Of a stretch of 64,000 nucleotides of DNA, positions 27,756 through 34,729 are shown piece after piece. A program made the position numbers and the translations under genes. The notes under the pieces were generated by a model. That model saw nothing but the letters and a program-made list of their open reading frames with translations, was not told the origin of the DNA and ran no database searches. The stretch is from Clostridia bacterium (lineage in GTDB: Bacteria; Bacillota; Clostridia; TANB77; CAG-508): NCBI GenBank assembly GCA_017512025.1, contig JAFWHH010000009.1, forward strand, positions 434,001 through 498,000. Direction: 5' to 3'. The stretch's first letter is position 1; every line of letters begins with the position of its first letter.

Positions 27756-28259
27756 TTACTCTTTTGTTTCTTTTTTCCTAAAATCATTTAAATACATTTC
27801 ATATATACTTACTAATAGTAGAATACCATATCCAAGAACCATGAACCAACCTTCGTAGAATATGTAATATGCACCGTAGAATATACCGGTTGTAATACCA
27901 GATAATCTAACCCATTTCATATTTGATTGCCATAAGCAATAAGTTCTAATCATTGATCCAATAGTTGGTAATAAAGATACGAATCCTGCCCATGAGAAGT
28001 AACAGTTTGTCATTATTAGTACTTCAAAAAATATTAATATTGCTAAATATATACCTTTACCAATTCTCTTTTTATTTATAAATATAGATGTTCTAATTGC
28101 ATTAATAATCTCAATAACACCAGCAGTTATTGCTGATATATAAAAAGCATAAAGTGCTGAAAATAAACACTCGAATGCTTGTACAATTAAAGCTCTTTTC
28201 CTTTTCTTTAAACAAATGCTTAAAATTAATGCAATAAATGCAAGTATACTAAATATCAT
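27756..28259 (-). CDS. YgjV-type inner membrane protein
   Basis: The 167-residue product is a second YgjV-family membrane protein with about five hydrophobic helices and short basic loops (LKKRKRALIVQ near 20, NKKRIGKGIYLAI near 75). Its middle helix pair, WAGFVSLLPTIGSMI, parallels the GWIGILPVVSTVL segment of the paralogue at 21731-22258. The function is unknown. It lies inside the co-directional gene run. A gap of 64 bases on one side and 45 on the other leaves cotranscription likely. Confidence 0.75.
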   Translation of the reverse strand: MIFSILAFIALILSICLKKRKRALIVQAFECLFSALYAFYISAITAGVIEIINAIRTSIFINKKRIGKGIYLAILIFFEVLIMTNCYFSWAGFVSLLPTIGSMIRTYCLWQSNMKWVRLSGITTGIFYGAYYIFYEGWFMVLGYGILLLVSIYEMYLNDFRKKETKE

Positions 28260-28304
28260 TTTTATCTCCTGTAAAATATATTGATTGAATTATAACATAA
28301 AGAT

Positions 28305-28883
28305 TTATTTGTTTATATATTCTTTCATTATTTCATTTAATTCTTTAATTTCAGTTATATTGTCCTTTTGAGTAAAGTGACCAGCACCTTTTACAAAGAT
28401 TTTCTCAGCTCCTAGCTTTTCTGCATATTTAATACATTTTTCTAGTGGGCTATTACTATCATTATCACTATATATAGAAAATCTATTTTTTACTAATGAT
28501 TTACATCTATCAAATTCTTCGTCTGATACTTTAGTTATCCTCATTACATCCACAATATAGTCTGTTCTTGTTCCAGAATAATCTACAAATCCAGCTACTG
28601 ATACAAATGTATCAATAGAAAGATTATTCTTCACTAGATACTTTGGAACAATCTTTGTACCAATACTGTGAGTTATAACCATACTATCTGAATTAAGAAT
28701 TCCTTTATCTTTATACTCATCAAGAATCTTTCCCCATGACTCTGGTGATGCTTCAGCTCTTATTGGAAATATTGGATAATAATAATCAATATTATTGTCT
28801 TTACAAAACTTTTCAACACTTCCTGCAAAGCTATCAATTGTATTACCATTTAAGCTATGTATTAAAAATATGTTTTTCATCAT
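28305..28883 (-). CDS. RBBP9-like alpha/beta hydrolase
   Basis: The 192-residue product is a small serine hydrolase of the RBBP9/YdeN type. It begins MMKNIFLIHSLNGNTIDSFA. The nucleophile Ser is probably that of VITHSIGTKIV near residue 87, with the Asp in IYSDNDSNSP and the His in KGAGHFTQKD. It is adjacent to and in the same direction as a paralogue (28895-29446), 11 bases apart. The physiological substrate is unknown; these proteins are esterase-like. Confidence 0.82.
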   Translation of the reverse strand: MMKNIFLIHSLNGNTIDSFAGSVEKFCKDNNIDYYYPIFPIRAEASPESWGKILDEYKDKGILNSDSMVITHSIGTKIVPKYLVKNNLSIDTFVSVAGFVDYSGTRTDYIVDVMRITKVSDEEFDRCKSLVKNRFSIYSDNDSNSPLEKCIKYAEKLGAEKIFVKGAGHFTQKDNITEIKELNEIMKEYINK

Positions 28884-28894
28884 ATTCTTCCTCT

Positions 28895-29446
28895 CTATAA
28901 ATACTTAATTATATCTTCAAAAGTTTTAAATCCTGTTTCAGCATTTATATGTCCACCATTTGGTATAACGACTTGCTCTGTTGCTATCTTACCAGCAAAG
29001 TCTTTTTCAACATCATATCTAACATATGGATCATTATCTGAATAGAAACAAATAATTTCATTTGCATAATTTTTTACATCTTCTAGATTATCAAAATACA
29101 TTGATTCATTAACACTATCGTATTCTTCATTGATTCCTAGATAATTATTAAATCCACATACAAATATTAACTTCTTAACCTTAATCTTATTCTCTGTTAA
29201 GAACTTAGATACAAACACTGGAGCTATACTATGGGCAACAATTGTTGTATTTTCATTAACTAATCCTAGGTCGCGATAATACTTTAATAGCTTACTCCAA
29301 TTATTATAATTTTGATATCCAACCCCAACTGGAAATTGTGGTACATAAACCTCTTTACCTTCCGCTTCTATATAATCATGTAACCATGGAAACCAATTTC
29401 CAAAAGGGCTACCAAAACTTCCATGTATTATAAAATAATTATCCAT
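28895..29446 (-). CDS. RBBP9-like alpha/beta hydrolase
   Basis: I start this 183-residue serine hydrolase at ATG 29446 (MDNYFIIHGSFGSPFGNWFP), which has AAGGAG nine bases upstream. An upstream in-frame ATG at 29545 would add 33 atypical residues and collide with the toxin promoter region. The nucleophile Ser lies in IVAHSIAPVFV, the Asp in FYSDNDPYV and the His in PNGGHINAE. It is a paralogue of the next gene and presumably arose by duplication. The substrate is unknown. Confidence 0.82.
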   Translation of the reverse strand: MDNYFIIHGSFGSPFGNWFPWLHDYIEAEGKEVYVPQFPVGVGYQNYNNWSKLLKYYRDLGLVNENTTIVAHSIAPVFVSKFLTENKIKVKKLIFVCGFNNYLGINEEYDSVNESMYFDNLEDVKNYANEIICFYSDNDPYVRYDVEKDFAGKIATEQVVIPNGGHINAETGFKTFEDIIKYL

Positions 29447-29508
29447 ATTTTTAATCTCCTTAACTTTATTTTGTCGAATTTTGGCAGACGAAATAGTGCC
29501 TATATGTA

Positions 29509-29537
29509 TTGTTTTTACTGCATTTCCATTATATAAT
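29509..29537 (+). promoter_or_regulatory. promoter of the putative toxin mRNA
   Basis: TTGTTT (29509-29514), a 17-base spacer and TATAAT (29532-29537) lie about 50 bases before the toxin ATG. The leader contains CCTTTC near 29546, which can pair with the GAAAGG of the ribosome binding site. Confidence 0.65.
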
Positions 29538-29587
29538 TCTTCCATCCTTTCATAAAGGAAATCTTTATTAGAAAGGAGGCGTTTTAT

Positions 29588-29674
29588 ATGTCCAATGCAG
29601 AATTAATTTTCTTTTTAGTATCACTTTTGCTAGATAAAAATGATAAAGAAAAGAACAATGAAAAGCATGACTAG
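29588..29674 (+). CDS. putative type I toxin, 28-residue hydrophobic peptide
   Basis: The ORF encodes 28 residues: MSNAE, then a hydrophobic stretch (LIFFLVSLLL, residues 6-15), then a strongly charged tail (DKNDKEKNNEKHD). This layout, a short membrane helix with a charged C-terminus, is typical of Fst/Ldr and other type I toxins, although the Fst sequence signature itself is absent. A GAAAGGAGG site lies eight bases before ATG 29588, and a strong terminator follows the stop by 14 bases. A convergent RNA on the minus strand carries an antisense copy of the region from the ribosome binding site to codon 7. Confidence 0.72.
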   Translation: MSNAELIFFLVSLLLDKNDKEKNNEKHD

Positions 29675-29688
29675 ATGAAATTCTAGTT

Positions 29689-29726
29689 AATGGTAAGTAG
29701 CCGTTATCTACTTGCCATTATTTTTT
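29689..29726 (+). terminator. toxin mRNA terminator with CCGTTAT loop
   Basis: A 12-bp stem (29689-29700 with 29708-29719) with loop CCGTTAT is followed by A and six T. The loop is exactly complementary to the loop of the antitoxin RNA's own terminator. Confidence 0.9.
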
Positions 29727-29728
29727 AT

Positions 29729-29816
29729 AAAAAAAGAGAACACAATCCGTTATATTGTGTTCTCGGCGTTTCTTATTGACTAATGCAGAACTAATCAAAA
29801 AGCTTTCGCTTAAGCT
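29729..29816 (-). ncRNA. putative antisense antitoxin RNA (RNA II-like)
   Basis: A transcript of about 88 bases on the minus strand is bounded by a perfect promoter and an intrinsic terminator (29736-29764, 11-bp stem, loop AUAACGG, seven T). Near its 5' end is an AAGC-GAAA-GCUU hairpin. Bases 29765-29796, read on the plus strand, repeat the toxin mRNA region 29578-29607 with GGCGTTT, TAT, AATGCAGAA and TAAT matching. The RNA is therefore antisense to the toxin start. The organisation resembles the par/Fst systems of Enterococcus. Confidence 0.72.
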
Positions 29817-29822
29817 AGTGTT

Positions 29823-29851
29823 ATTATAACACCAACACTAGTATATGTCAA
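29823..29851 (-). promoter_or_regulatory. promoter of the antitoxin RNA
   Basis: TTGACA (29846-29851), a 17-base spacer and TATAAT (29823-29828) on the minus strand match consensus exactly. This predicts a strong constitutive antitoxin transcript. Confidence 0.88.
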
Positions 29852-29899
29852 TCCAATTCAATATATACGCACCTAAAACACGTCGACAAAAATCGAGTT

Positions 29900-31321
29900 T
29901 TATTTTATCTTTTTAGCCATTATAAATATCTTCGTATTAGAGTCGTCACCTAATTCATTATCTCCAACTTCTTGCTTCATATTTTCATACAGCTTCTCGA
30001 ATTTATTTTTATCTAATAAATCATCTATTAACGCTTTTGAAAAACCATTAAAGTATAAAACACCTTTACCATCCTCATTTAGATACGGTTCATCAATATA
30101 TCCTTCACTATCACCTAGCTGTACACAAAAACATAACAAACCATTAACTTTTAGTACATCTTTCATGTCTGAAAACAAATTCATTATATCTTCTCTTGGT
30201 ACATGAAATAATGAATAAAAAGCAATGATTCCATCAAGACTTCCTTCATTATAGTGATTCTTTACATTAAGCATATCATCCAGAATGTATGGTATATCTC
30301 CATATAATTCTCTAGCTTTTCTCATCATTTCTTTAGAAAAGTCATAGCATGTTGACTTGAAACCATTTTTAATTAATAAATCAGTATACTTTCCTGTACC
30401 TCCACCTAAATCAAGAATTGAATCTCCAGGTTTTAGCATAGACATAAACTCAGATACAACTTCCATATCCTCATATTTTCTGCCAAATTCTGCAGCATAT
30501 TGATCTGCAATTATGTCATAATCTCTTTTTACACTTTCTCTTTTAATACTAGAGCTATTAAATATTTCATCTATAAAGCTAACGGTTTCATTAACTACAG
30601 TATTAATGGCTTCTCTTGAGTTTTGGAAAGTATGCTCTCCATTTTTTATTAGTATAAATCTAGAATTCTTACAACTATTTGAAACTTTCTCAGATAACTC
30701 ATATGGAACTGCACTATCTATTTCTCCATGTATAAATAACTTTGTAAGATTATTATTCTCCAAAGCTTCATATGGTTTGTATTTATCTACTTCATTGAAT
30801 AAATCTAATCCAAATCTAAACTCTTCTCCGGAGTTCATGCTACGAGATACATAGAATCCATCTCTTTCAGCAATCTTTTTATTCTCCTCAGTAAATAAGT
30901 TGCCATATCTTATATAGCTATAATCAAGAGCACCATACCATAAAACTATTCCCTTTATGCAAACATACTTTTCAAATGGAAATAATGAAACTATTCCAGC
31001 TCCAAAACTTCCACCAACTAATACAAACTCTTTATAACCTTTTTCTTGTAGCATTTTAACAGTATTCTCAAGATCCAATATTTCTTTTGAAATAGTCATA
31101 TCTTTATCTTGTCCACCACTCTCGCCATGTCCATTAAAATCAAATCTAAAAGAGCTATATCCTGTATTCTTTATACTTTCAGCAAGCTGAATAAAGCTAC
31201 CACATTCATCTTTATTACCTCTAATTCCATGACACATGATAACTATCTTATCTTCTGAAGCTCTATTTAATACTCCACAAAGCTTATTTCCATTACTGTT
31301 ATAAAATAGCTTTTCCTCCAT
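29900..31321 (-). CDS. alpha/beta hydrolase fused to SAM-dependent methyltransferase
   Basis: The 473-residue product joins two domains that are normally separate. Residues about 1-250 are an alpha/beta hydrolase: HG motif in IMCHGIRGNKDE, nucleophile Ser in LVGGSFGAGIV near 105, catalytic His in NGEHTFQNS near 230. Residues about 265-473 are a class I methyltransferase with the SAM site SILDLGGGTGKYTDLL near 297 and CYDFSKEMMRKAREL. No stop or frameshift separates them. The substrate is unknown. It starts at ATG 31321 after GGAG and shares the run with two GNAT genes upstream. Confidence 0.85.
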   Translation of the reverse strand: MEEKLFYNSNGNKLCGVLNRASEDKIVIMCHGIRGNKDECGSFIQLAESIKNTGYSSFRFDFNGHGESGGQDKDMTISKEILDLENTVKMLQEKGYKEFVLVGGSFGAGIVSLFPFEKYVCIKGIVLWYGALDYSYIRYGNLFTEENKKIAERDGFYVSRSMNSGEEFRFGLDLFNEVDKYKPYEALENNNLTKLFIHGEIDSAVPYELSEKVSNSCKNSRFILIKNGEHTFQNSREAINTVVNETVSFIDEIFNSSSIKRESVKRDYDIIADQYAAEFGRKYEDMEVVSEFMSMLKPGDSILDLGGGTGKYTDLLIKNGFKSTCYDFSKEMMRKARELYGDIPYILDDMLNVKNHYNEGSLDGIIAFYSLFHVPREDIMNLFSDMKDVLKVNGLLCFCVQLGDSEGYIDEPYLNEDGKGVLYFNGFSKALIDDLLDKNKFEKLYENMKQEVGDNELGDDSNTKIFIMAKKIK

Positions 31322-31332
31322 CTATTATTCTC

Positions 31333-31734
31333 CTACAATTTTTTATAAAATAATATTTCCAATGGTTCTCCTGGTAATGTTAGAGAACCGCTATCAAGAT
31401 ATCCATGTTTTCTGTAAAAATGTTGTGCTTCTTCATTTGATTGAGTTGATGTTAGTACTGCATCATATCCTTGCATTTTCATCTCATTCTCCCAGAATTC
31501 AATCATCTGGCTCCCATATCCTTTTCCACGTTCACCCTCTAGAAAATAAAGCATATTCATGAATGGGGTATTGTCCCAAAATAAATTATATCTCATCCAA
31601 CCAACAAACTTTTCGTTCTCTATCATTACGAGAACTCTTTTTAAACCTATACTATTACCTAATTCTGTTTTTGATATATGTTTATCATATTGAGAAATTA
31701 TATCTAAATCACTTAATTCAGCATATCTAATCAT
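31333..31734 (-). CDS. GNAT-family acetyltransferase
   Basis: The 133-residue product is a compact GNAT fold. It starts MIRYAELSDLDIISQYD and has the acetyl-CoA motif A region LEGERGKGYGSQMIEFWENE (an R/Q-x-x-G-x-G/A type loop in GERGKGYGSQ) near residues 70-80. The terminal SNEEAQHFYRKHGYLDSG is the usual motif B. The acceptor substrate is unknown. It lies 11 bases before the hydrolase-methyltransferase fusion and 14 after a second GNAT gene. Confidence 0.87.
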   Translation of the reverse strand: MIRYAELSDLDIISQYDKHISKTELGNSIGLKRVLVMIENEKFVGWMRYNLFWDNTPFMNMLYFLEGERGKGYGSQMIEFWENEMKMQGYDAVLTSTQSNEEAQHFYRKHGYLDSGSLTLPGEPLEILFYKKL

Positions 31735-31748
31735 AATTACTCCTCCAA

Positions 31749-32297
31749 TTACTTATATAGCTCTTGTTTCTTTCCTTGCTCTTTTAGTCCAAGGACTCTA
31801 TTATTCCACATATCAATTGGCTTATCTGTCAAACTAACTGAATATACGAATAAATCTCCATCAAATCCTTCAATTTGATCATCTTTATTGTCATAAAGTT
31901 CACCAACTAAACCTCTTGATTTATATAACTTATGAGCAGATTTTGCATTTTCATCAGTATATAACCTAAAGTTTTTATAACCTTTTTCTTTGGCTAATTC
32001 TATTGTTTTATCAAGAACTATTCCACCATATCCGTTATGTCTATACTCTTTTAGAATTCCAAACCATCCAAGCCATGCATCATCTGGATATTCATAATAT
32101 GCATATATTCCGGTTACTCCAATTGGTGTTTCATCAAGATATACAATATAATAATCTAATTCTTTTCTGTATGGATCTTGATTAACCATTTCAATATAGT
32201 TTTCTCTTGCATCTTCCACTGGAAATATATCATTTTGAACCTTACAAGCTAATTCTAAATTTTCTTTTGTTATTCTAACAAATCTAATATTATCCAT
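31749..32297 (-). CDS. GNAT-family acetyltransferase
   Basis: The 182-residue product is a GNAT enzyme. It has the motif A loop GILKEYRHNGYGGIVLDKTI near residues 80-99 and motif B in YTDENAKSAHKLYKSRGLVG. It is larger than the neighbouring GNATs, with an added C-terminal segment (DKPIDMWNNRVLGLKEQGK). The substrate is unknown. An AGAGG site precedes ATG 32297. The gene lies within the co-directional run, 12 bases after a peptidase-E-like gene. Confidence 0.87.
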   Translation of the reverse strand: MDNIRFVRITKENLELACKVQNDIFPVEDARENYIEMVNQDPYRKELDYYIVYLDETPIGVTGIYAYYEYPDDAWLGWFGILKEYRHNGYGGIVLDKTIELAKEKGYKNFRLYTDENAKSAHKLYKSRGLVGELYDNKDDQIEGFDGDLFVYSVSLTDKPIDMWNNRVLGLKEQGKKQELYK

Positions 32298-32309
32298 TTT
32301 ATTACCTCT

Positions 32310-32915
32310 TTAATAAAGTATAATTTCACCATCATTTAGTCTTTTTATTTTGATATTATGCTCTTTTTCGTATTCACTTATTTTATTTTTCATCCCTTCA
32401 TTTGCTTTTTGAAAATGTGGATATATGAATATATCTATTAATCCTAAACAAGCATATGTATCTAGATTTACATCATATTTTGGTTTAGTACCTTTTTTAA
32501 TATCGTAATAATATTTTGCATCCTTTTGTAAAAATATAGAGCCAGCACTTTCCCCAATTAATACACCTTTTTCTAAAAACTTTAGTATGTTCATCTTTAA
32601 TTTTGGATTCTTATTTAATTCTATCAGTGGTGTGGTATTTCCTCCTAGAATATAGATAACATCATAATCTAAAATTAAGTCTAAATTAGAATCATCTAAA
32701 TCTATAATATCTGCTTCAGTAGCTCCTACACCAAGAAAGTTTTCTCTAACATTTTCTCTTGCTATATAATTACCTGTTCCTTCCGGAGCAGCATTAGATA
32801 ATACCATTACTTTCTTATTTTCAGCAATTTCTTTAAACAATTTAATGTTATCTTCAGACACATAGTTGTTTACTGAATTAAAACCACCTGCAGTAACTAT
32901 AATATTCTTATTCAT
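32310..32915 (-). CDS. peptidase S51 (peptidase E-like) protein
   Basis: The 201-residue product resembles the class-I-amidotransferase-fold S51 peptidases. The nucleophile Ser lies in GVLIGESAGSIFLQKD near residue 118, after the YILGGNTTPLIELN strand-turn typical of the family. Family members cleave Asp-X dipeptides or act as cyanophycinase-like enzymes. The exact substrate here is unknown. It lies 10 bases after a Nudix gene in the same run. Confidence 0.82.
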   Translation of the reverse strand: MNKNIIVTAGGFNSVNNYVSEDNIKLFKEIAENKKVMVLSNAAPEGTGNYIARENVRENFLGVGATEADIIDLDDSNLDLILDYDVIYILGGNTTPLIELNKNPKLKMNILKFLEKGVLIGESAGSIFLQKDAKYYYDIKKGTKPKYDVNLDTYACLGLIDIFIYPHFQKANEGMKNKISEYEKEHNIKIKRLNDGEIILY

Positions 32916-32925
32916 TTCTTCTCCT

Positions 32926-33327
32926 TTAATTTATCAATCCTTTATCAAATAAGTCCTTAAATATTAAATGATCTACTGGAGATATTTTAACATCAAGACT
33001 ACTATAATCTAGCCATACCATTTCTTCTATTTCAGAATCTGGTTTTAATTCGCCATCGAAATCAGCCATATAACATGTCATTCTTACAATAATACCTTCT
33101 GCTTTTCCATGAGCTTGTGCCTCAAAAGTTCCATAATACTTTATTGAATCCTTTTTTATATCTATAGTTAATTCTTCTTTACATTCTCTTATTAATGTTT
33201 CTTCGTCGGTCTCATTGCCTTCTCTTTTTCCACCTGGAATGTAATATGTGTCTTTTCCTTTTGATAATGTACTTAAAATTTTACCATTCTTTAAGTATAT
33301 AAACGCAATCTTATCAATCTCCTTCAA
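32926..33327 (-). CDS. Nudix hydrolase
   Basis: The 133-residue product is a single Nudix domain with the box GGKREGNETDEETLIRECKEE near residues 34-54. The metal-binding REcKEEL core is intact. It starts MKEIDKIAFIYLKNGKILS. The substrate cannot be predicted, but housekeeping removal of modified nucleotides is common. It lies 15 bases after the guanine deaminase gene, in the metabolite-repair run. Confidence 0.88.
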   Translation of the reverse strand: MKEIDKIAFIYLKNGKILSTLSKGKDTYYIPGGKREGNETDEETLIRECKEELTIDIKKDSIKYYGTFEAQAHGKAEGIIVRMTCYMADFDGELKPDSEIEEMVWLDYSSLDVKISPVDHLIFKDLFDKGLIN

Positions 33328-33342
33328 GAAATCATCTCCTTA

Positions 33343-33819
33343 CTAATATATAGTCTTATCTTCTTTATCATTAAATTTCTTAAAAATCTCTATTGTTTCT
33401 TCTCTATCAATGCACTCAAGTTTTAAAACATCTTTATAATGATTATGATCTGTTACACTCTTAATTGATTTATATATTAAGTCATCTCTAAAACCTATAC
33501 TTGCTGCATCTTCCTTTGTATTTCCATAGTAAACCATCTTTATATTTGACCAAATAATTGCAGATAAACACATTGGACAAGGGTAACATGATGCATATAA
33601 TTCACATCCACTTAAATCATAACTATTAATATTTTTACATGCATTTCTTATTGCAACTATTTCAGCATGAGCGGTTGGATCGTTATTGCTTAATACGTTA
33701 TTTGATCCTTGTCCTATTACTTTTCCATCTTTTACAATACATGCGCCAAAAGGACCTCCCGCATTCGTAATTAAATTATCTTCAGATAATTCTTTTGCAA
33801 CTTTCATATATTCGTTCAT
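33343..33819 (-). CDS. guaD: guanine deaminase-type cytidine deaminase-fold enzyme
   Basis: The 158-residue product matches the Bacillus guanine deaminase type of the cytidine-deaminase fold. It has GGPFGACIVKDGKVIGQGSN near residues 20-39, the zinc motif HAEIVAIRNAC near 52, and the second motif CYPCPMCLSAIIW near 81. The end (FKKFNDKEDKTIY) resembles the GuaD C-terminus, whose tyrosine closes the active site. It would convert guanine to xanthine. The tRNA adenosine deaminase TadA is the main alternative. Confidence 0.8.
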   Translation of the reverse strand: MNEYMKVAKELSEDNLITNAGGPFGACIVKDGKVIGQGSNNVLSNNDPTAHAEIVAIRNACKNINSYDLSGCELYASCYPCPMCLSAIIWSNIKMVYYGNTKEDAASIGFRDDLIYKSIKSVTDHNHYKDVLKLECIDREETIEIFKKFNDKEDKTIY

Positions 33820-33835
33820 CTTTAGTCTCTCCTTA

Positions 33836-34267
33836 TTATTTTTTTATCATTCTATAGTATGTGATTAAATCTGATGATTCAAAGTCCATCTTTTCAAGAG
33901 CTGTTTGCATTACAGTATTTTCTGGTCCAACAAAGTCTGTGATAAAGTTACATTCAGATTCTTTTGCTTCAAGCTCTTTAAGCATTTGTCTATAAATGCC
34001 TTGCCCTCTATATTCCTTTTTAACATATGCTTGAGATATGTATATCCCTTTACCACAATTTGCCCAATAAACATATGAGTATAATATTAAACCAACTATA
34101 CCCCCATCTATTTCAGCTATGATTGATTTGCATATTCTATTTTTAAATAAGTCACTATCAATTCTCTTTTCAAATGTACTATCCGTTAAACCAGATAAAA
34201 CATTGATTTCTCTATTTGCATTTAGTATAAACTCTCTATCTTGCTCTTGAGCTTCTCTAAAATCCAT
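33836..34267 (-). CDS. GNAT-family acetyltransferase
   Basis: I start this 143-residue GNAT enzyme at ATG 34267 (MDFREAQEQDREFILNANRE), with GAGGTGAT just upstream; an in-frame ATG at 34294 adds nine residues. Motif A is ISQAYVKKEYRGQGIYRQML near residues 84-103, with the RGQGI loop intact. The substrate is unknown. It is the first gene of the long co-directional run that extends to 24996. The tmRNA-like RNA terminator lies just upstream. Confidence 0.86.
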   Translation of the reverse strand: MDFREAQEQDREFILNANREINVLSGLTDSTFEKRIDSDLFKNRICKSIIAEIDGGIVGLILYSYVYWANCGKGIYISQAYVKKEYRGQGIYRQMLKELEAKESECNFITDFVGPENTVMQTALEKMDFESSDLITYYRMIKK

Positions 34268-34329
34268 AATTATCACCTCTGCATTTTTCTGCATTATATC
34301 ATATGTATATTCAATTTCAAATTTAAAGC

Positions 34330-34360
34330 AAAAAAAATAGGCAGTAATGAATACTACCTA
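34330..34360 (-). terminator. terminator after the tmRNA-end-like RNA
   Basis: A 9-bp stem (34338-34346 with 34352-34360, one G-U pair) is followed on the minus strand by eight T. It lies directly after the tRNA-like 3' end. Confidence 0.88.
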
Positions 34361-34426
34361 CTTAGATGGAGTGTACAGGAGTTGAACCTGTATCCAAATC
34401 ATTTTTAAACCGATGCTGTCATTATA
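34361..34426 (-). ncRNA. tmRNA-3'-end-like small RNA or relic
   Basis: Read on the minus strand, bases 34391-34375 form a canonical T-arm (ACAGG-TTCAACT-CCTGT). The acceptor 3' strand ACACTCC and A follow at 34374-34367, and TTTGGAT precedes, as in the 3' end of tmRNA. The matching 5' strand (GGAGTGT), an encoded CCA and a complete tmRNA body are all missing: an ORF begins at 34468. A TATAAT box at 34421-34426 and a terminator at 34330-34360 frame a possible RNA of about 85 bases. It could be an ssrA 3' fragment left by integration, or a functional acceptor-like RNA. Confidence 0.5.
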
Positions 34427-34467
34427 GCCCTTGTTTATTGCTTTGTTGACGTTTTATGTAAAAAGCT

Positions 34468-34725
34468 TTATTTGATAATCAAATAACCATTTCCGAATAT
34501 GCTATCTATGCTACAATTTTTATCAATCACATGTTGTATTGCAGCTCCCGCTACTGCTGACAATAATATCTTTGCAATTTCTGATAAATCATTCATACTT
34601 GCAATTTGATCAGCTGCCACACTGTTAAGCATATACTTCTTTCCTTTTAGTTCACCAAAATGTTCAGATAATGCCCATTCAATTTGGTACTTTTCATTAT
34701 TTACAATAATATCTATAATTTGCAT
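34468..34725 (-). CDS. small hypothetical protein
   Basis: I do not recognise this 85-residue product. It begins MQIIDIIVNNEKYQIEWALS and has a central helical, alanine-rich stretch (IAKILLSAVAGAAIQHVIDK, about residues 51-70). It ends IFGNGYLIIK, and no signal peptide is clear. ATG 34725 follows a GGAG site located inside the end of the rRNA methyltransferase gene, four bases downstream of that stop, so the two are probably cotranscribed. Base composition matches the surroundings. Confidence 0.65.
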   Translation of the reverse strand: MQIIDIIVNNEKYQIEWALSEHFGELKGKKYMLNSVAADQIASMNDLSEIAKILLSAVAGAAIQHVIDKNCSIDSIFGNGYLIIK

Positions 34726-34729
34726 TATA

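Noticed and set aside
29736..29764. Terminator of the hydrolase-methyltransferase gene
   Set aside because: The hairpin lies 136 bases beyond that gene's stop and directly ends the RNA made from the perfect promoter at 29823-29851. It may still catch readthrough.
34367..34440. A complete tRNA gene on the minus strand
   Set aside because: Only the T-arm and acceptor 3' strand are present. No anticodon arm, D-arm or 5' acceptor strand can be paired.
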